64,000 nt of DNA from Cubamyces lactineus (Eukaryota > Basidiomycota > Agaricomycetes > Polyporales > Polyporaceae): assembly GCA_022376465.1 (NCBI GenBank), contig JACDTU010000015.1, positions 868,001 through 932,000 of the forward strand, read 5' to 3'. The stretch's first letter is position 1. Each line of letters starts with the position of its first letter. Made by a program: the position numbers and the translations under genes. Of this stretch, positions 22,720 through 33,744 are shown piece after piece. The notes beneath the pieces were generated by a model, which worked only from the letters and a program-made list of their open reading frames with translations, did not search any database and was not told the DNA's origin.

Positions 22720-23706
22720 GGAAGCTAGTGGGTCGATGCGTCGATGCGGTTAAGACACAGCTTGGAGAAAGTGTCGGAATGATGGACGCGAAGTGATAAT
22801 CGCCGTCAAGATCAAGTTATTCCAGGATTCGGAGGAGAGCTGGTTGAGGAAAGGAAAAGAAAGCGCTGCGATCGACTCGCAGCCTGCTGCAGTTTGCTGG
22901 CATTAGCACACGTCGACCAATGCCATCCTGATAGTATCTATACTCATTCACTCTGTATCAGTATGGCTCGTACTAAATTCATACCTACTTTGTGGTGCGT
23001 TGGGTGACATGAGTACGTAGGCCTATATTGTCCATATCCTCTGCGCCTCCTGTGAGTTTCCATATGGTATAAGCTGAGGGTCGTAGACCAGTAGATATGT
23101 GTGTACGCACGGTGGGCAGGCTGAGCAAAGAGTCAGTGGACGTTCCGTATCGCGGATCGGAGGATCGGGACGATAGTCCGAAGTGATACTTACAGTCGGC
23201 GCTTGCTCAAAAACGTTACAAACTTCCAGTACTACCATCATACTCTACTGCTTGGGATAATACCTCTTCTCAGTATCCTATAGCGACTGCTCTCATTCGT
23301 GATACAGATCTGTGCTCGCACCTGCAGTGGTACTGCGCCTTGTGCACCCGTTGCTGTCAAGTTTGTTGTTACCACACGGCAAGGCACGAATGGCCGACCT
23401 CCTTTCCTGTCTCGGCCTCTTGGGGCGAGAGCTTTGCTGCTAGCACGAGGGCGCGGCTCGCACGAAACGACCGATCTACGAGTGCGTTCCTCGGCCCAGG
23501 TAGGATTCACGCTGCCCAGATGGAGAGCCATACGGTCCATGTGAGTTCGAGTGATAGCTCTCGTGTTCATGTGCGCGCCCCCGCAGACTTATCTGATCGG
23601 CCGCACAAGATAAACGCGCCTCCACATTCGCCCTCCTTGGCCTTCTTCCCCGCACTCTCCACCACGCCGCGCCGGACACCTCCATCCCCTTCACCTCAAC
23701 ACCATC
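22720..23706. other. Intergenic region
   Basis: No gene or RNA is supported. The right-hand 100 bp are CT/CA-rich and lead directly into the GlcNAc kinase start, so the kinase promoter lies here. Confidence 0.4.
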
Positions 23707-24816
23707 ATGTCCTATTACCTCTCAGTCGACTGTGGCGGCTCAAAGACCGCCGCTGCCATCGCCGACTCTGCAGGCAACATTCTCGGCAGAGGGCAGGGTG
23801 GTCCATCCAACTTCGCCTACCTCGGCCTCCCCAATTTCATCCAAGCCGTCACAGAGACCGTCAACGCAGCACTCAAGTCGTTCATACCTGACTCTGCTTC
23901 CACACAAAGCCTGCTCCCTCCACCGCCCAACGCACCGCTCTTCGCGTCCGCATGGCTCGGCGTATCGGGCGTGGACAGCAACGCCGCCATCGCACGCCTC
24001 ATTCCCCCGCTCACCGCCCTGCTCGGAGTTGAGCCTATCGTGGCGAATGACACCCATCTTCTCGCGGCGCCGCTCCGGCTTCACGACGATGTTTCTGCCG
24101 CGATCGGATGCGTCTCCGGTACGGGCGGGATCGTGGTCAGCTTCAAGCAGGGCGAAGGCGCGCGCCTTCACGAGCTCGGCCGTGTGGGCGGATGGGGTTG
24201 GATATTGGGCGACGAAGGCGGAGGGTTTCACGTCGGGCGAGAAGCTGTCCGCCAAATCCTTTGGGACGAGGACCGGGCGTCCGTCCATCCGCCGGAGAAG
24301 AGGGACACCGCGAGCACGCTCAAGGCACGCATCCTCGAGCGGTTCGGCATTGACGATCCGTTTGAGCTCCTGACGATTGTGCACTGGCCGGACCCTGCAC
24401 CAGGCGCGTCCCCTGCCGCGGAAGGAGACGACGCGAGCGCGCCGGCGTACACGCGAATGGTGCGCGAAAAGAGGCTGTCATCGCTTGCGCCGCTCGTCTT
24501 TGCAGCGGCGTTCGAGGACAAGGACGCACTGGCGCTGCGCGTGCTGGGTCTCACCACGCGGGAGCTGGTTGACCAGATTTGTGTACTGCTGAGGCCGGGG
24601 GCGGAAGAGGCGGGGAAGACTTACCCGGAGCGGACTGTCAAGGCGAGCGAGACGATTCTGTGCTTTGGAGGAAGCTTGGTCGGGGTGGAGGCGTATCGGA
24701 AGATGGTCCTGGACGAGCTGGAGCGGAGAGGACACGTTATGAAGCGGGTAACGTTCATTGACGACGCTGCCGTCGCGGGTGCGAAGGCTTTGGCTGCGGC
24801 GGGAAGGGCGCAATGA
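23707..24816 (+). CDS. N-acetylglucosamine kinase (BadF/BadG ATPase family)
   Basis: Phosphorylates N-acetylglucosamine to GlcNAc-6-phosphate in the cytosol, salvaging amino sugar from chitin or glycoproteins. It is an intronless 369-residue ORF. The fold is the sugar kinase/Hsp70/actin type: phosphate 1 motif YLSVDCGGSKTAAAIADSAG (residues about 5-24), a QGGPSNF turn, phosphate 2 motif CVSGTGGIVVSF, the Gly-rich GGWGWILGDEGGGFHVGREAV segment typical of GlcNAc kinases, and the adenosine motif LCFGGSLVGVEAYRKMV near the C-terminus. Length fits eukaryotic NAGK (about 340-370). A CA-rich leader precedes the ATG. No odd features were seen. A glucosamine-specific kinase of the same family is the main alternative. 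Confidence 0.88.
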   Translation: MSYYLSVDCGGSKTAAAIADSAGNILGRGQGGPSNFAYLGLPNFIQAVTETVNAALKSFIPDSASTQSLLPPPPNAPLFASAWLGVSGVDSNAAIARLIPPLTALLGVEPIVANDTHLLAAPLRLHDDVSAAIGCVSGTGGIVVSFKQGEGARLHELGRVGGWGWILGDEGGGFHVGREAVRQILWDEDRASVHPPEKRDTASTLKARILERFGIDDPFELLTIVHWPDPAPGASPAAEGDDASAPAYTRMVREKRLSSLAPLVFAAAFEDKDALALRVLGLTTRELVDQICVLLRPGAEEAGKTYPERTVKASETILCFGGSLVGVEAYRKMVLDELERRGHVMKRVTFIDDAAVAGAKALAAAGRAQ

Positions 24817-25463
24817 CCTGAGACAAAGACGGAAGCGGAGAATTCGCGCGCAATAGGATATTGTATGTATCATTATAGTTTCCTCTGGGTCAGGGTATTT
24901 CTGTACGTCCTTTTCTCGTCAGAAGTGGCTGATGGTGTAGCGCTCGCTGGCTGCGCGAGGCGGTGGCCTGGAAGGCAGCTTCACGCGGCGGTGGGCAATC
25001 GACGCCAATGGTGATGGACGATGGTGTACGCAGCGCGAATCGCCCTTTTACAGAGGAAGATGCGTGTGTTGGGTGGTGGATCATCAACCTGGATGCAATC
25101 GCCGGCGTACTGACCATTTATTAGCACAAGCTGACCCTAACCTTAGGCCTTTGGATAGTGAAATGCGGCAACTTTGATCGCACATGCAACTCGTTCCACT
25201 TCGGAACGTCCGTTCTCCCAGCGAACATAATCAGCTTCTCCCTCAAATCTTCGCACCATACAGTCGATGAACAAGATGCTGCATCTCAGTGACAGATGCG
25301 CATTGGATGGGCAGAGCATCATGCAGTGCAAAGTTCACAACGGTGCAGTAGGCCACGACGAGGACTGATTCCATCAGGCGACTCGCGTTCCTGACCACGC
25401 TTGTCAGTTGCTGTGCGCCCCGCCCGCTCTTCCGCCCGGGCTCGCCGCCCTTTGATTCTGAAC
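24817..25463. other. Intergenic region
   Basis: Holds the GlcNAc kinase 3' flank and the upstream region of the membrane-protein gene. No coding frame, RNA or repeat is supported. Confidence 0.4.
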
Positions 25464-27126
25464 ATGAGCGACGCGTCTCATAAGAGCGTTTCTGATTTCA
25501 AATCCACCGAACGTGTTCGCTTACCGCATCTCCTCGACCGTCCCCAGGCTCCTTGTTCTCCTCCTCGCCATCGTCCTCGCCGAGGTCGCTGGTCGGTGTT
25601 CTCTCCCTACCTCCTTCATGTGCTTCCGATAGCGGTTATACTGTGTCACCCTCACTCTGCCGTATCTGCTGGACGATTTGCTACAGTTCAGCGCTCTTGA
25701 GATGTCGGATCTAGTATCGGTGAACAACCAGGACTTCTCCCATTTTCAGTACATTCAGGACGGCGATGATCTCTGGGAGCCAGACAATCCGCCAAACGAC
25801 CCCAATATCTGGAGTCAGCAGCTCGCGGCCGCCGAAGCACCGGGTCTGTCTATAATATTCACCTTCACAGGTACGCCCCCGAACCCATAGGACTAGCGAG
25901 GTCCAACATCTGATAAAACATGTGCTAGGCTCGCAAGTGTTCGTATATGGTCGCCTACAGCCCCCGTCGGGTGGAGACCAGCCCCCTCTCTCCCTCTACA
26001 GTATAGGCGACACGAAGTTCCAAGCCTTTCCCGCCCCAGACGTGTCCGTTGCGATGGACAATGTGTCTTTCTTCAACTCAAGCGTTCTACCTTACGGTCA
26101 GCATTCCCTCATCATCAATGTCACGCGCGCGAGCCAAAACGCGCCATACCTCCTCGACTACATCCAGTACAACATCACCGACCCGAATGCTGCGTCGTCG
26201 TCGAGTACAACGAGTAGCTCTAGCGCGGGGGCGACCGCGACAAATACGGACTCCCCGGCTTCTAGCAGCTCATCCTCTACACCCGTTGGAGCAATCGTGG
26301 GTGGCGTGATTGGGGGCATAGCGGTCATTGCGGCTGCCATCATCGCGTTCATGTGTTATCGAATGCGTAGACGACGCCCCGGCGGCGCGCCTCTGTCTCC
26401 TCTGGATCCTGCGACGCGTATGTTTCTGGCTCGTTCTCGCCAGTATGATATGCCGGATGCTGATTGCATATTCTCGTAGCCTCAGCATCACGTATTACGC
26501 CGTATGTGGTCCCCCACAACGCCGGATCGCAGAGCCACTTCAGCGAGGCCCCTACGGTTCCGTATGGTGTACCACCAGCGATGCGCCAGCTTGGGAGCAC
26601 GTACTCGCTCGGGACGTCCGCGGGAGGAGAACCCAGCAAGGCTCAGCTCTCGAGCAAAGCCGCGCGCGCGGCGGGCCATTCGGGGCAGTACTCCACCGCT
26701 GGATCCGCTTATGCAGGGAGCAGCGCCGGGGACCGGTCTACCACGTACCATGACGGTGCAGGTCCGGCGGGCCGCGCGCCATCGAGCGTCGCGGGCGGCA
26801 CGCAGTACACCCGCACGCACTCGTCGCATTCACCCATGTCGAGCGTGCACGACCTGCCGAACTTTGTGCCCCGAGGACAAGGACACACGAAGGGCGTCCG
26901 GTCAGAGTCGACATCGCTGTTGGGTACGGGGCCGGGAGCGGGAGGCTCGGCGGTCGGAGTGGGCTCGACGAACGCCCAGGCGGACTCGGGGCTGAGGTTT
27001 GAGCCCGGGGTCACGCCGTCGGACGTCGCGCCGGTACTGCCCCCGGGGGCAGCGCCGATTCGGTCGACGGCGACGATGTCAGAGGTCGCGCGGGCGGACA
27101 TTCCGCCTGCGTACACACCGGATTGA
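25464..27126 (+). CDS. Single-pass membrane protein with Ser/Thr-rich stalk
   Basis: A probable cell-surface protein of unknown role. The extracellular part runs VSVNNQDFSHFQYIQDGDDLW, then FTGSQVFVYGRLQPPSGG and FFNSSVLPYGQHSLIINV with several N-glycosylation sequons, like the lectin-like ectodomain common in agaricomycete transmembrane proteins. A Ser/Thr/Ala stalk precedes one membrane helix (VGAIVGGVIGGIAVIAAAII), a basic stop-transfer CYRMRRRR and a long Ser/Gly/Pro tail ending PPAYTPD. Introns are clear near 25,871-25,928 and 26,418-26,479. The 5' end is unresolved: a good signal peptide core (RLLVLLLAIVLAEVA) lies at 25,540-25,580, but its frame is +1 to the only nearby ATG (25464) and has a stop upstream. 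It may start in an upstream exon or carry a frameshift. Confidence 0.65.
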
Positions 27127-27440
27127 TGGGGCTGGCTGGGCGTCGACAGTATTCTGGGCGTGGGTTTTTGGGTGCGCGTGTGCACTGCGGGTGGTATGAT
27201 ACTGATAGAGGGTCGGGACACGGGTAATGCGGTTTGTTGGTGCCTAGCTTCTCTTTAACGTCTTATGCGTCGCATGTCTTAGCTTTCTGGTCGCTTGAAC
27301 GCTGCCGCGTGCTGTGTCACTCAAGTGGTTGTTACCTGCAGACAGCTGAGGGAGCGCTTCGGTTACGGATGGTCCATTTTCTCGTTCTTTCATTTCACGA
27401 TTTGTAACGATAGCCTACATACTCCATGTTCAGTCCATAT
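27127..27440. other. Convergent 3' intergenic spacer
   Basis: A 314-bp spacer between convergent genes. Only 3' UTRs are expected; nothing else is visible. Confidence 0.4.
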
Positions 27441-29809
27441 CTAGTTCAGTAATACCAGGTTCCAGCCTAGTGCGTGGTTGCACCCGACCTGCAGTCGATC
27501 TTCGTTCGACCATCTCTGATAAATCTGTAGAATGTGCGATGATTTGAACGCTGACTGCATAGTCGGTGAGAGAAAGTAGCGCGTACGAGTGCCAAGCTTG
27601 ATTCGGACACCATACTTGACTATGTATGTCTGATCTGCTCGCGGCCCAGAAATGTTGGGAGACGTGTAACTAGGCCAGTGGTCGAATGTGACACGCAGCA
27701 TGTAGTCCACATCCTCGCCGAACTGGAAGCAGGTCGAAGGATATGGCAGCGGGCCGCGAGGGTAGTTGAATAGATGTCCCGCTTTACAGTGTTAGTGGCA
27801 GAGAACGTCACTGTGTGAGCGATTCAGTTGCACACATGTTGGACCAGGGACGTACCGGCACTTTCGTTGGCATGGAACTCGCTACGCGTGCCTAAGAGGG
27901 CCATATCGCACGGAAGATGCCAATGGTCTTCTATGCATGAACGTAGTTGGCGGTTGAGGAAAGGTAGCGTCTCGGCAGGGCGTTGAGGGCGGTTATCCAT
28001 CTCCTGTGCACCCAATACGAAAACCGGCGCGATATGAGTGAGATCTTGCCAAGCGGGCTCCCCTGCGGACTCTTCGCCTGCGCTGTCAGTACTCCCGATC
28101 TTCCAAGCCAACTTGATCCAGAATGGGTTGAGGAAGCAGCAGGCGCATACGACGCCTATTTCCAGCTTGATCAGGACCCTGCGCTCGAGAGGTGGGTCGA
28201 GGGGGGATGGGCGCTGCGATGTGGCTTCTGGAGATAGCTCGCACGACATGATCATCTCGGCATTCCCGGGTTCAAAAAAGATGTCTACTTCTTGACCATC
28301 CGCCAGAGCAGATGAAGTACTTGGAGATTGCAGATTCATACGATGAGAGTCCATATGGAAACGAGGAAAACAAAGCCTGTAGAGAGGTTCTGTATGTGAG
28401 GTCGAGGGGCCGCTCTCATCAGGTAATTGGGCTATACAGAACGAACGGCCCATAGCGACAGAGTTTGGGTGGGGGATTTGCTTGCGAGCAGCCGACCGCC
28501 CGGGGCCGTTGTGGATGTATATCGTGGGTACATGCACTCTTGCTAGATCACGGAGTAGCGTGCTGTAGACCAAACCACCGCGCTCATAGCCGAACCACGG
28601 CCCATATTGGCCATCGTCAGCCTCGGCCCAGGGTTCCGTCGGCGTGTATGCGCCCACAGAGTAGAGTTCGGAGCTGGTTGGGCCCTGTTTCTTTGCCAAG
28701 TACAAGCAATACAAGCCTCCGGGATGATTTGTATGTCGACAACCAAGCAATGCGAGGTCGATAATGTCCGGATGCCAGTGATGGATAGGAACGAGTGGGA
28801 GAGTGATTAGAATCACGGAGCCTGAGATGCGGATGTCAGGCGGTGGTATGGATATGTCAGTGCCTAGAATTTGCTTGATTTCTTCTTGCGTCAAGGAGAC
28901 AATGTCCCGTGCGTTTCGGAAGCTGTCGGGGGAGGGGGCGAGTAGGGCACGCGCTTGTGCTTCTGCATTCGCCGAACCAGAGCCTGACATGACCGCGTTA
29001 TGGGAGGAGGATTGGTTGTGAAGAAGACGGAGCATAGTGACGTCGTAGAGATTGAAGCTTCCCCACGCGAAGATGCTCTGGTCCGGTGTGCACTGTTTGA
29101 GGATCTCTTCCTGCAGTCTGCGGAACGCCTTGGCCTCTCCCTCGCCGTAGATGGTAGTCATGTGTACGCCGAAGATACCCATCAGGGAGTATGCACGGTC
29201 TTCCGGTCGCGTGGTACGACGCCCAGCGGCCCAGGACATGCGGCGCGCGACGCTGACATCGTCAAGGAATGTAGCGCATGTCAGAACTTTGCGGTCAATA
29301 CCTGTGCGTCGTTCGAGTACCAAGGCCCACTGTTCTTTGGTTCCGAGTAGCTTCCAGTCGTCGGCGAGGAAGACAACAGAGAGGGGAGCGACGAGCTCCT
29401 GGAGTGTCCATCCACGAGTAAACCAGACGCTGCTGGTGAGGTGGTCCTCGAAGGCAGTCGTGTTGGGTCGCGTGGAAACGTCATGTAGATAGACGTAGCA
29501 TATGACCGCTTCCGAGTACCAGGTGTACATGGAGTTGATGGCTTCCGAGAGCTCTGCACTGCTCGTCTTGTCTATGCAGCACGTGTCGACCCAAATCCAC
29601 TCGAAGCCCTCGCGTTGAGCGAATTGGCAGAATCGCCTGATCTTCTCCGAAAGGTGAGAGAGTCGATCTGGGTCGTCATGCAACGCTTTGATGTCCTGGA
29701 AAGACTGCTCGTGCTGCTGCCAGACGTGAGAGAGGATTGCGTATGGCGGTATTTCCTCTGAGTTGGGAAACGTGACGAGCCGAGCCGTCTCGGTGTTGAG
29801 CAATCGCAT
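27441..29809 (-). CDS. HET-domain protein (heterokaryon incompatibility type)
   Basis: Two exons (27856-29809 and 27441-27781, one 74-bp intron) give 764 residues. The N-terminus MRLLNTETARLVTF, YAILSHVW (residues about 23-30), then IWVDTCCIDKTSSAELSEAINSMYTWY, AVICYVYLHDV, WFTRGWTLQELVAP and the downstream MSWAAGRRTTRPEDRAYSLMGIFGV are the classic HET signature, here of the HET-E/HET-D type. After this come about 500 residues without a recognised domain. The second exon starts AGHLFNYPRGPLPYPS and ends NHALGWNLVLLN. HET domains trigger cell death in ascomycete incompatibility; in basidiomycetes they are numerous and mostly untested. The spliced model removes an early stop present in the unspliced frame. 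Confidence 0.9.
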
Positions 29810-30766
29810 CAGTGAACCCTAGATAGATGTCAGCCGCGCAACGAAGCATACTGTGCTCTGTGAGTGATTACCTGGCGGTTGTTGGGTAGCGTGTTGAAAC
29901 TTTGGAGAAGCGATCCTAACAATCCAGGCGAAACATGTGGTCGGTACTGACAATGGGAATTCTACTCGTAGTCAGTGTTGAAGGCAGGCCTGGGGGCACG
30001 TTGGAAGGCAGCATGCGATCTACCATGATGCTCGGGATGAATGAGGCAGTGTCCATCACAGCCAGTGTGGTTCAGCTGGCCAGATGACGTTCAAAAGCCA
30101 TGCAGAGACACTGCCTCTTCATATAGAAGCGTTATCAATGTTGAATATTGAATAGAAATGGGCCTGTACCTGTTCACGCCACTGATAGTGCTACGAGGGG
30201 TACACGGGTATACTGGAGAAGAGCGTGTTATGAACATGAAATCAAACAACTTGACGTCAAAGTTGCCAACGACACAGTGTAGCTATGCAGTCGCCATGTC
30301 GTTCTTGCAAGACAAGGACAAGCAGATGCGAAGAGTCGGAGTCGTTGACTGCGTTGTGTTCTCCTGCCAGAGCCAGCGATGGTAGAGCTGAGAACATCGA
30401 AGTCCAGCCAAGCTGCTCTCAGGAGACAGCATGCATAGTCTCGCAGAAGTAGTTATATGGGGGAATGACATCTAGTGTTGTTGCGCCTCGCAAATGGTCG
30501 CGCAGGAATTCGAAGACAATCCGAGCAAGCTGGAAGTGTAGTGCGAAAATGTGACGTGTGTGACATGTGCGTGACATGCTGTGACTGTGCGGGGTGCCTG
30601 GCGTTGAGGGCGCGTCACGGCTTGCCGGCGTCGCGTTGGCAGTCTCCGCGTCCTCTCCTCCTTCTCCTCGTCCCCATCTCCTCCTCCTCGCCATTGCTCT
30701 TCCTCTGCAACGCTCTCACACCAGTCTTCTTGCTTGTATCAAACTAGTGTGCACTAATAGCTCACG
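29810..30766. other. Divergent promoter region between the HET gene and the Erv14 gene
   Basis: No convincing coding exon. The pyrimidine-rich stretch at 30,650-30,700 (CCTCTCCTCCTTCTCCTCG) is a likely core promoter or leader of the Erv14 gene. Confidence 0.4.
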
Positions 30767-31668
30767 ATGGGCGGCGCAGGTACAGCTTCTTTCCTCTATC
30801 CTATCGTCGCCAGTACCGCGAAACTAACGTTTCCTCTACTCGTATCATCTCCATCGCGATTCAACGGCACTCACCCTACGTCGTCAATCCTCGCGGAACT
30901 CATGTTTAATTACACCGCTAACACCGCTATGCTGGGACTACGTCATGCCTCGCTCTCGTTCAAACTGCTTCTTCGTGAAGGATGGCTTTTCCTCTTCTCG
31001 GTGCTCATGGCCGCTGGTCTCTTGTTCACCATGGTCTTCTTCGTATGTTCTCATTTTGTGTCCGACTGCCTCGCGTCTCTGATTTGTCGCCTAGATCATA
31101 ATGTTCTCCGACCTTGAATGCGACTACATCAACCCCATAGACCTCTGCAATAAGCTTAACCAGGTCTGTCCCTTCCGCTTCACTCGTTTCCGCCGTGTGT
31201 TGACGGCCCGTAACTTGCTCTACAGTTTGTCCTGCCAGAGAACATCGCGCACGCCTTCCTCGCACTCCTCTTCCTCATCTCTGGTCAATGGATAGCTTTC
31301 CTCCTCAATGCTCCTCTACTCGCATACAACATCAATAAGTGCGTGTCTTTCGTAGCGACAACATCAATACTTGCGCCTGCAGCTGACATTGGACTACGTA
31401 CTCCGCGACTACAGGATCAGGGGAGGAAACCACATGTACGATGCGACCGAAATCTTCCGCACACTACCGAACCACAAGAAGGAAAGCTTCTTCAAGCTTG
31501 GGTTCTACCTTCTCAGCTTCTTCTACTACCTCTACCGGTACGTCCCTGAATGGGGTTTTGTCTGTTCGTCCATCGGTGGAGGTGGATGTCCAGCTGTACC
31601 GGCGTGATACTGACGTAATACTGCGGGACCCTAGGATGATCCTTGCTCTCATCCAGGAGAGCGAGTAA
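30767..31668 (+). CDS. ERV14: Erv14/cornichon family ER cargo receptor
   Basis: A COPII cargo receptor that selects membrane proteins for ER export. Six exons join in phase (30767-30779, 30981-31042, 31095-31163, 31226-31338, 31415-31537, 31635-31668) to give 137 residues, the family length (yeast Erv14 is 138). The sequence opens [18 protein letters not shown] and continues [51 protein letters not shown] and [19 protein letters not shown], ending [13 protein letters not shown]. The IMFSDLE..YINPI..CN..N block and DATEIFRTL are hallmark cornichon motifs. Three or four membrane segments are expected. The first exon has only 13 coding bases; the longer unspliced frame into the 201-bp first intron (30780-30980) is not conserved and was set aside. 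Confidence 0.95.
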
Positions 31669-32353
31669 TCGCTCAATCTAGCCCCCTTTCCCCTTAGCCT
31701 CTCTTGCAGCTGCTCTTGCGCTTGGCGAATCTGTCACGATATTCCTTGTACCTTACACCTTTCACGACCTGCCGACGAGTTGACGACCGACGACAGATGT
31801 GCGCGAGTGGATGAACGGCAGCCTGGGGGATCTGGGAGGAGCCGGGGGCTGAGAAGAAATGCGGTGGAGAAGGGAGGAAGATGCTAGAAAACCGTGCGTG
31901 GAGAGGAAGGGCGGGAGTTGCGCCAGGCTGGGACGCGGTAGGACGCTTGCAGCATGGGCACACCATTGATCTACGCGTATGTAGCTTGCTACAATGCTTG
32001 TTTTCTTCTCTCCGTCTCCGATCATGCCGTCTGTCTTGTTCCTGAAGGATAGGTGAGCGAATTCTCGCGAGTATCCGCGATCTGTGCGTCGACCACGCTC
32101 CAAGGGCGTGGCGGCGAAGAATGGCTCATAGTCACAGCCTTGGATGGCTTCGAGCGGCCACCTGAAAACTACAAGTTGCTGCGTTGTCCCGGAGGAAGCT
32201 CAAGGAAGGAACTGCCTTTCGCTTATTACATTTCCGTGAGCTTGGTGAACCTGGCCGGACGGGCTGTGAGCGAGGAAAAGAAGTTCCGATAAGATAGTGT
32301 GACTAGGACTAAGATGCGGAGAAAGGTGTGCTTGCCAGAAGAACCAAAAAAGT
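31669..32353. other. Intergenic region
   Basis: Short overlapping frames only. The minus-sense T6 run just left of the tRNA (about 32346-32351) would act as Pol III terminator. Confidence 0.4.
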
Positions 32354-32435
32354 TGTCCCAGGGAGGATTCGAGCCTCCGTCTTCACGGTATTGTGTTTCC
32401 ACAACGTGATGATCTAACCACTAATCGACAAGGAC
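32354..32435 (-). tRNA. tRNA-His (GUG) with a 10-nt intron, aberrant acceptor stem
   Basis: The minus strand has D-arm GATTAGTGGTTAGATC, anticodon stem TCACG/CGTGA, loop TTGTGG-C with anticodon GTG, and a 10-nt intron after position 37. The T-stem is GGAGG/CCTCC. The acceptor pairs GTCCTTG with CTGGGAC, leaving a T6:T67 mismatch and a T5:G68 wobble. The T-loop begins CTCGAAT instead of TTCGAAT. The discriminator is A and a T-run terminator follows. It may be functional or an early tRNA pseudogene. Confidence 0.8.
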
Positions 32436-33728
32436 GCTGGCGTTCTTGCTCTGTATGTACATACACTGAGATGCAACTCTTCATAGCCGTGTGCGTATAT
32501 CTGGCCTGCCGCAGTGTCCGCACAGCCTACCGAATATCGAATTTTTGTTCTTGTACCGTAAACTTGGGAGACACGCCAGGCGACCTCTGCGTGTATCAGG
32601 CGTTGCACGTCATAGCATTTGCTCTGAGAGTGAAAGAGATATCGCCGAGTCGTCAACCAACAATTAGATATATTGCTTACCGACTGCCAGATGCTTGGGA
32701 TGGCATCGAACTTGACAGCGAGCTGGGCAATGTTAACGATTGTCTTCTGTGTCGCCTTGAGGATTTCCTGGTGCTTCTTGCGCACTTGAGTAAGTGCCGG
32801 TATACGGTCCGGTATGAGGATACTCAGTTGCTGCTTCATCCGCTCCAACATCCTGGATTGTCCAGTAGGGGTTGAGCCTGAGTGGGCCTGATATAACGAA
32901 GAGAAGATAGCCTAGGAGGACATACCTTGTGGTGTAATCTATCAGAAATATGAGCAGAACGCACTTTGAACGAGCAAGATGGACTCACTCTTCAAGCCGC
33001 TTTTGAAAAGTACCGAGGTGCGTCCTCAGCTAGCAACGGCGAGATTATCAATAAGGTATTGACACTTTCACGGCGTCTGCGACATCTTGGACGAAACGGT
33101 CGAGATTGCCCACGAACTTGATAGACTCGTCCCTTCCTCCGTAAAGCTCCAGTCGCTTTTCTCTTGAGTTGAATTTCTGCAAGCGGTACGTTAGAAAGTG
33201 AAGATGTCGACGAGAGTGGTGGTGGTCATACCTCAAAGGGGACTTAGACTGCAGACTGGAGGTCGGTGTACTTGTTTGGCCGACACCCAGGACAGTGTTG
33301 ACAATTGACCGGTGAATTAAGCAACAGCAGCGGAAGCTGGTCAACGTACGATGCGTGAAGGGAGCCGCCCTGCTTGTGTTGTCCAGGTCGCAATTTACAA
33401 CTCCGCTGAATCTCTGCTTACGGGGCATTAGTATCGAATGATCACTAGCATGAAAGAGAACGCTAACAACATGGAATTCACGCCGCTGTCTATCGAACTG
33501 ACGGGAGATACCTTCATTGTCGAGGACCTTGGCGCCATTCAACTCGATGAACCTCCCGCCGGTCGCCACGAAGGCCCCAATGCTCTCCATGATGGTAGAT
33601 TCTCTTGCGTTTATATGGGAGGTCCCAGTAATGAGAGAGGTACCCAGTGCTGAGCGCTGAGCAATGTCCAGCTCTTGGGGCGTTAACGTTCTGACGCATG
33701 GTTGAACGCGGGTGCGTACGTCCGACAA
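32414..33728 (-). CDS. Hypothetical multi-exon gene, helical, unrecognised
   Basis: Minus-strand pieces read like protein and are bounded by plausible splice sites: ELDIAQRSALGTSLITG with ESIGAFVATGGRFIELNG (about 33,510-33,690), REKRLELYGGRDESIKF with FVQDVADAVK (about 33,065-33,170), and MLERMKQQLSILIPDRIP, QVRKKHQEILKATQKTI and LAVKFDAIPSIWQS (about 32,690-32,850). A further exon, YDVQRLIHAEVAWRVSQV, would end at 32414, overlapping the tRNA-His by 22 bp on the same strand. No family is recognised; the Lys/Gln-rich helices look like a coiled coil. The start is not fixed and decay is possible. Confidence 0.35.
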
Positions 33729-33744
33729 TCAACTGCAAAAGCAT

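Noticed and set aside
16185..29809. Search for a NACHT or NB-ARC ATPase linking the Goodbye domains to a full NLR
   Set aside because: No Walker A (GxxxxGK[ST]) with NLR context was found in this interval, so no NLR is claimed.
30780..30980. Longer Erv14 N-terminus read through the first intron
   Set aside because: The extra 67 residues do not match cornichon proteins and the spliced start gives the exact family length.
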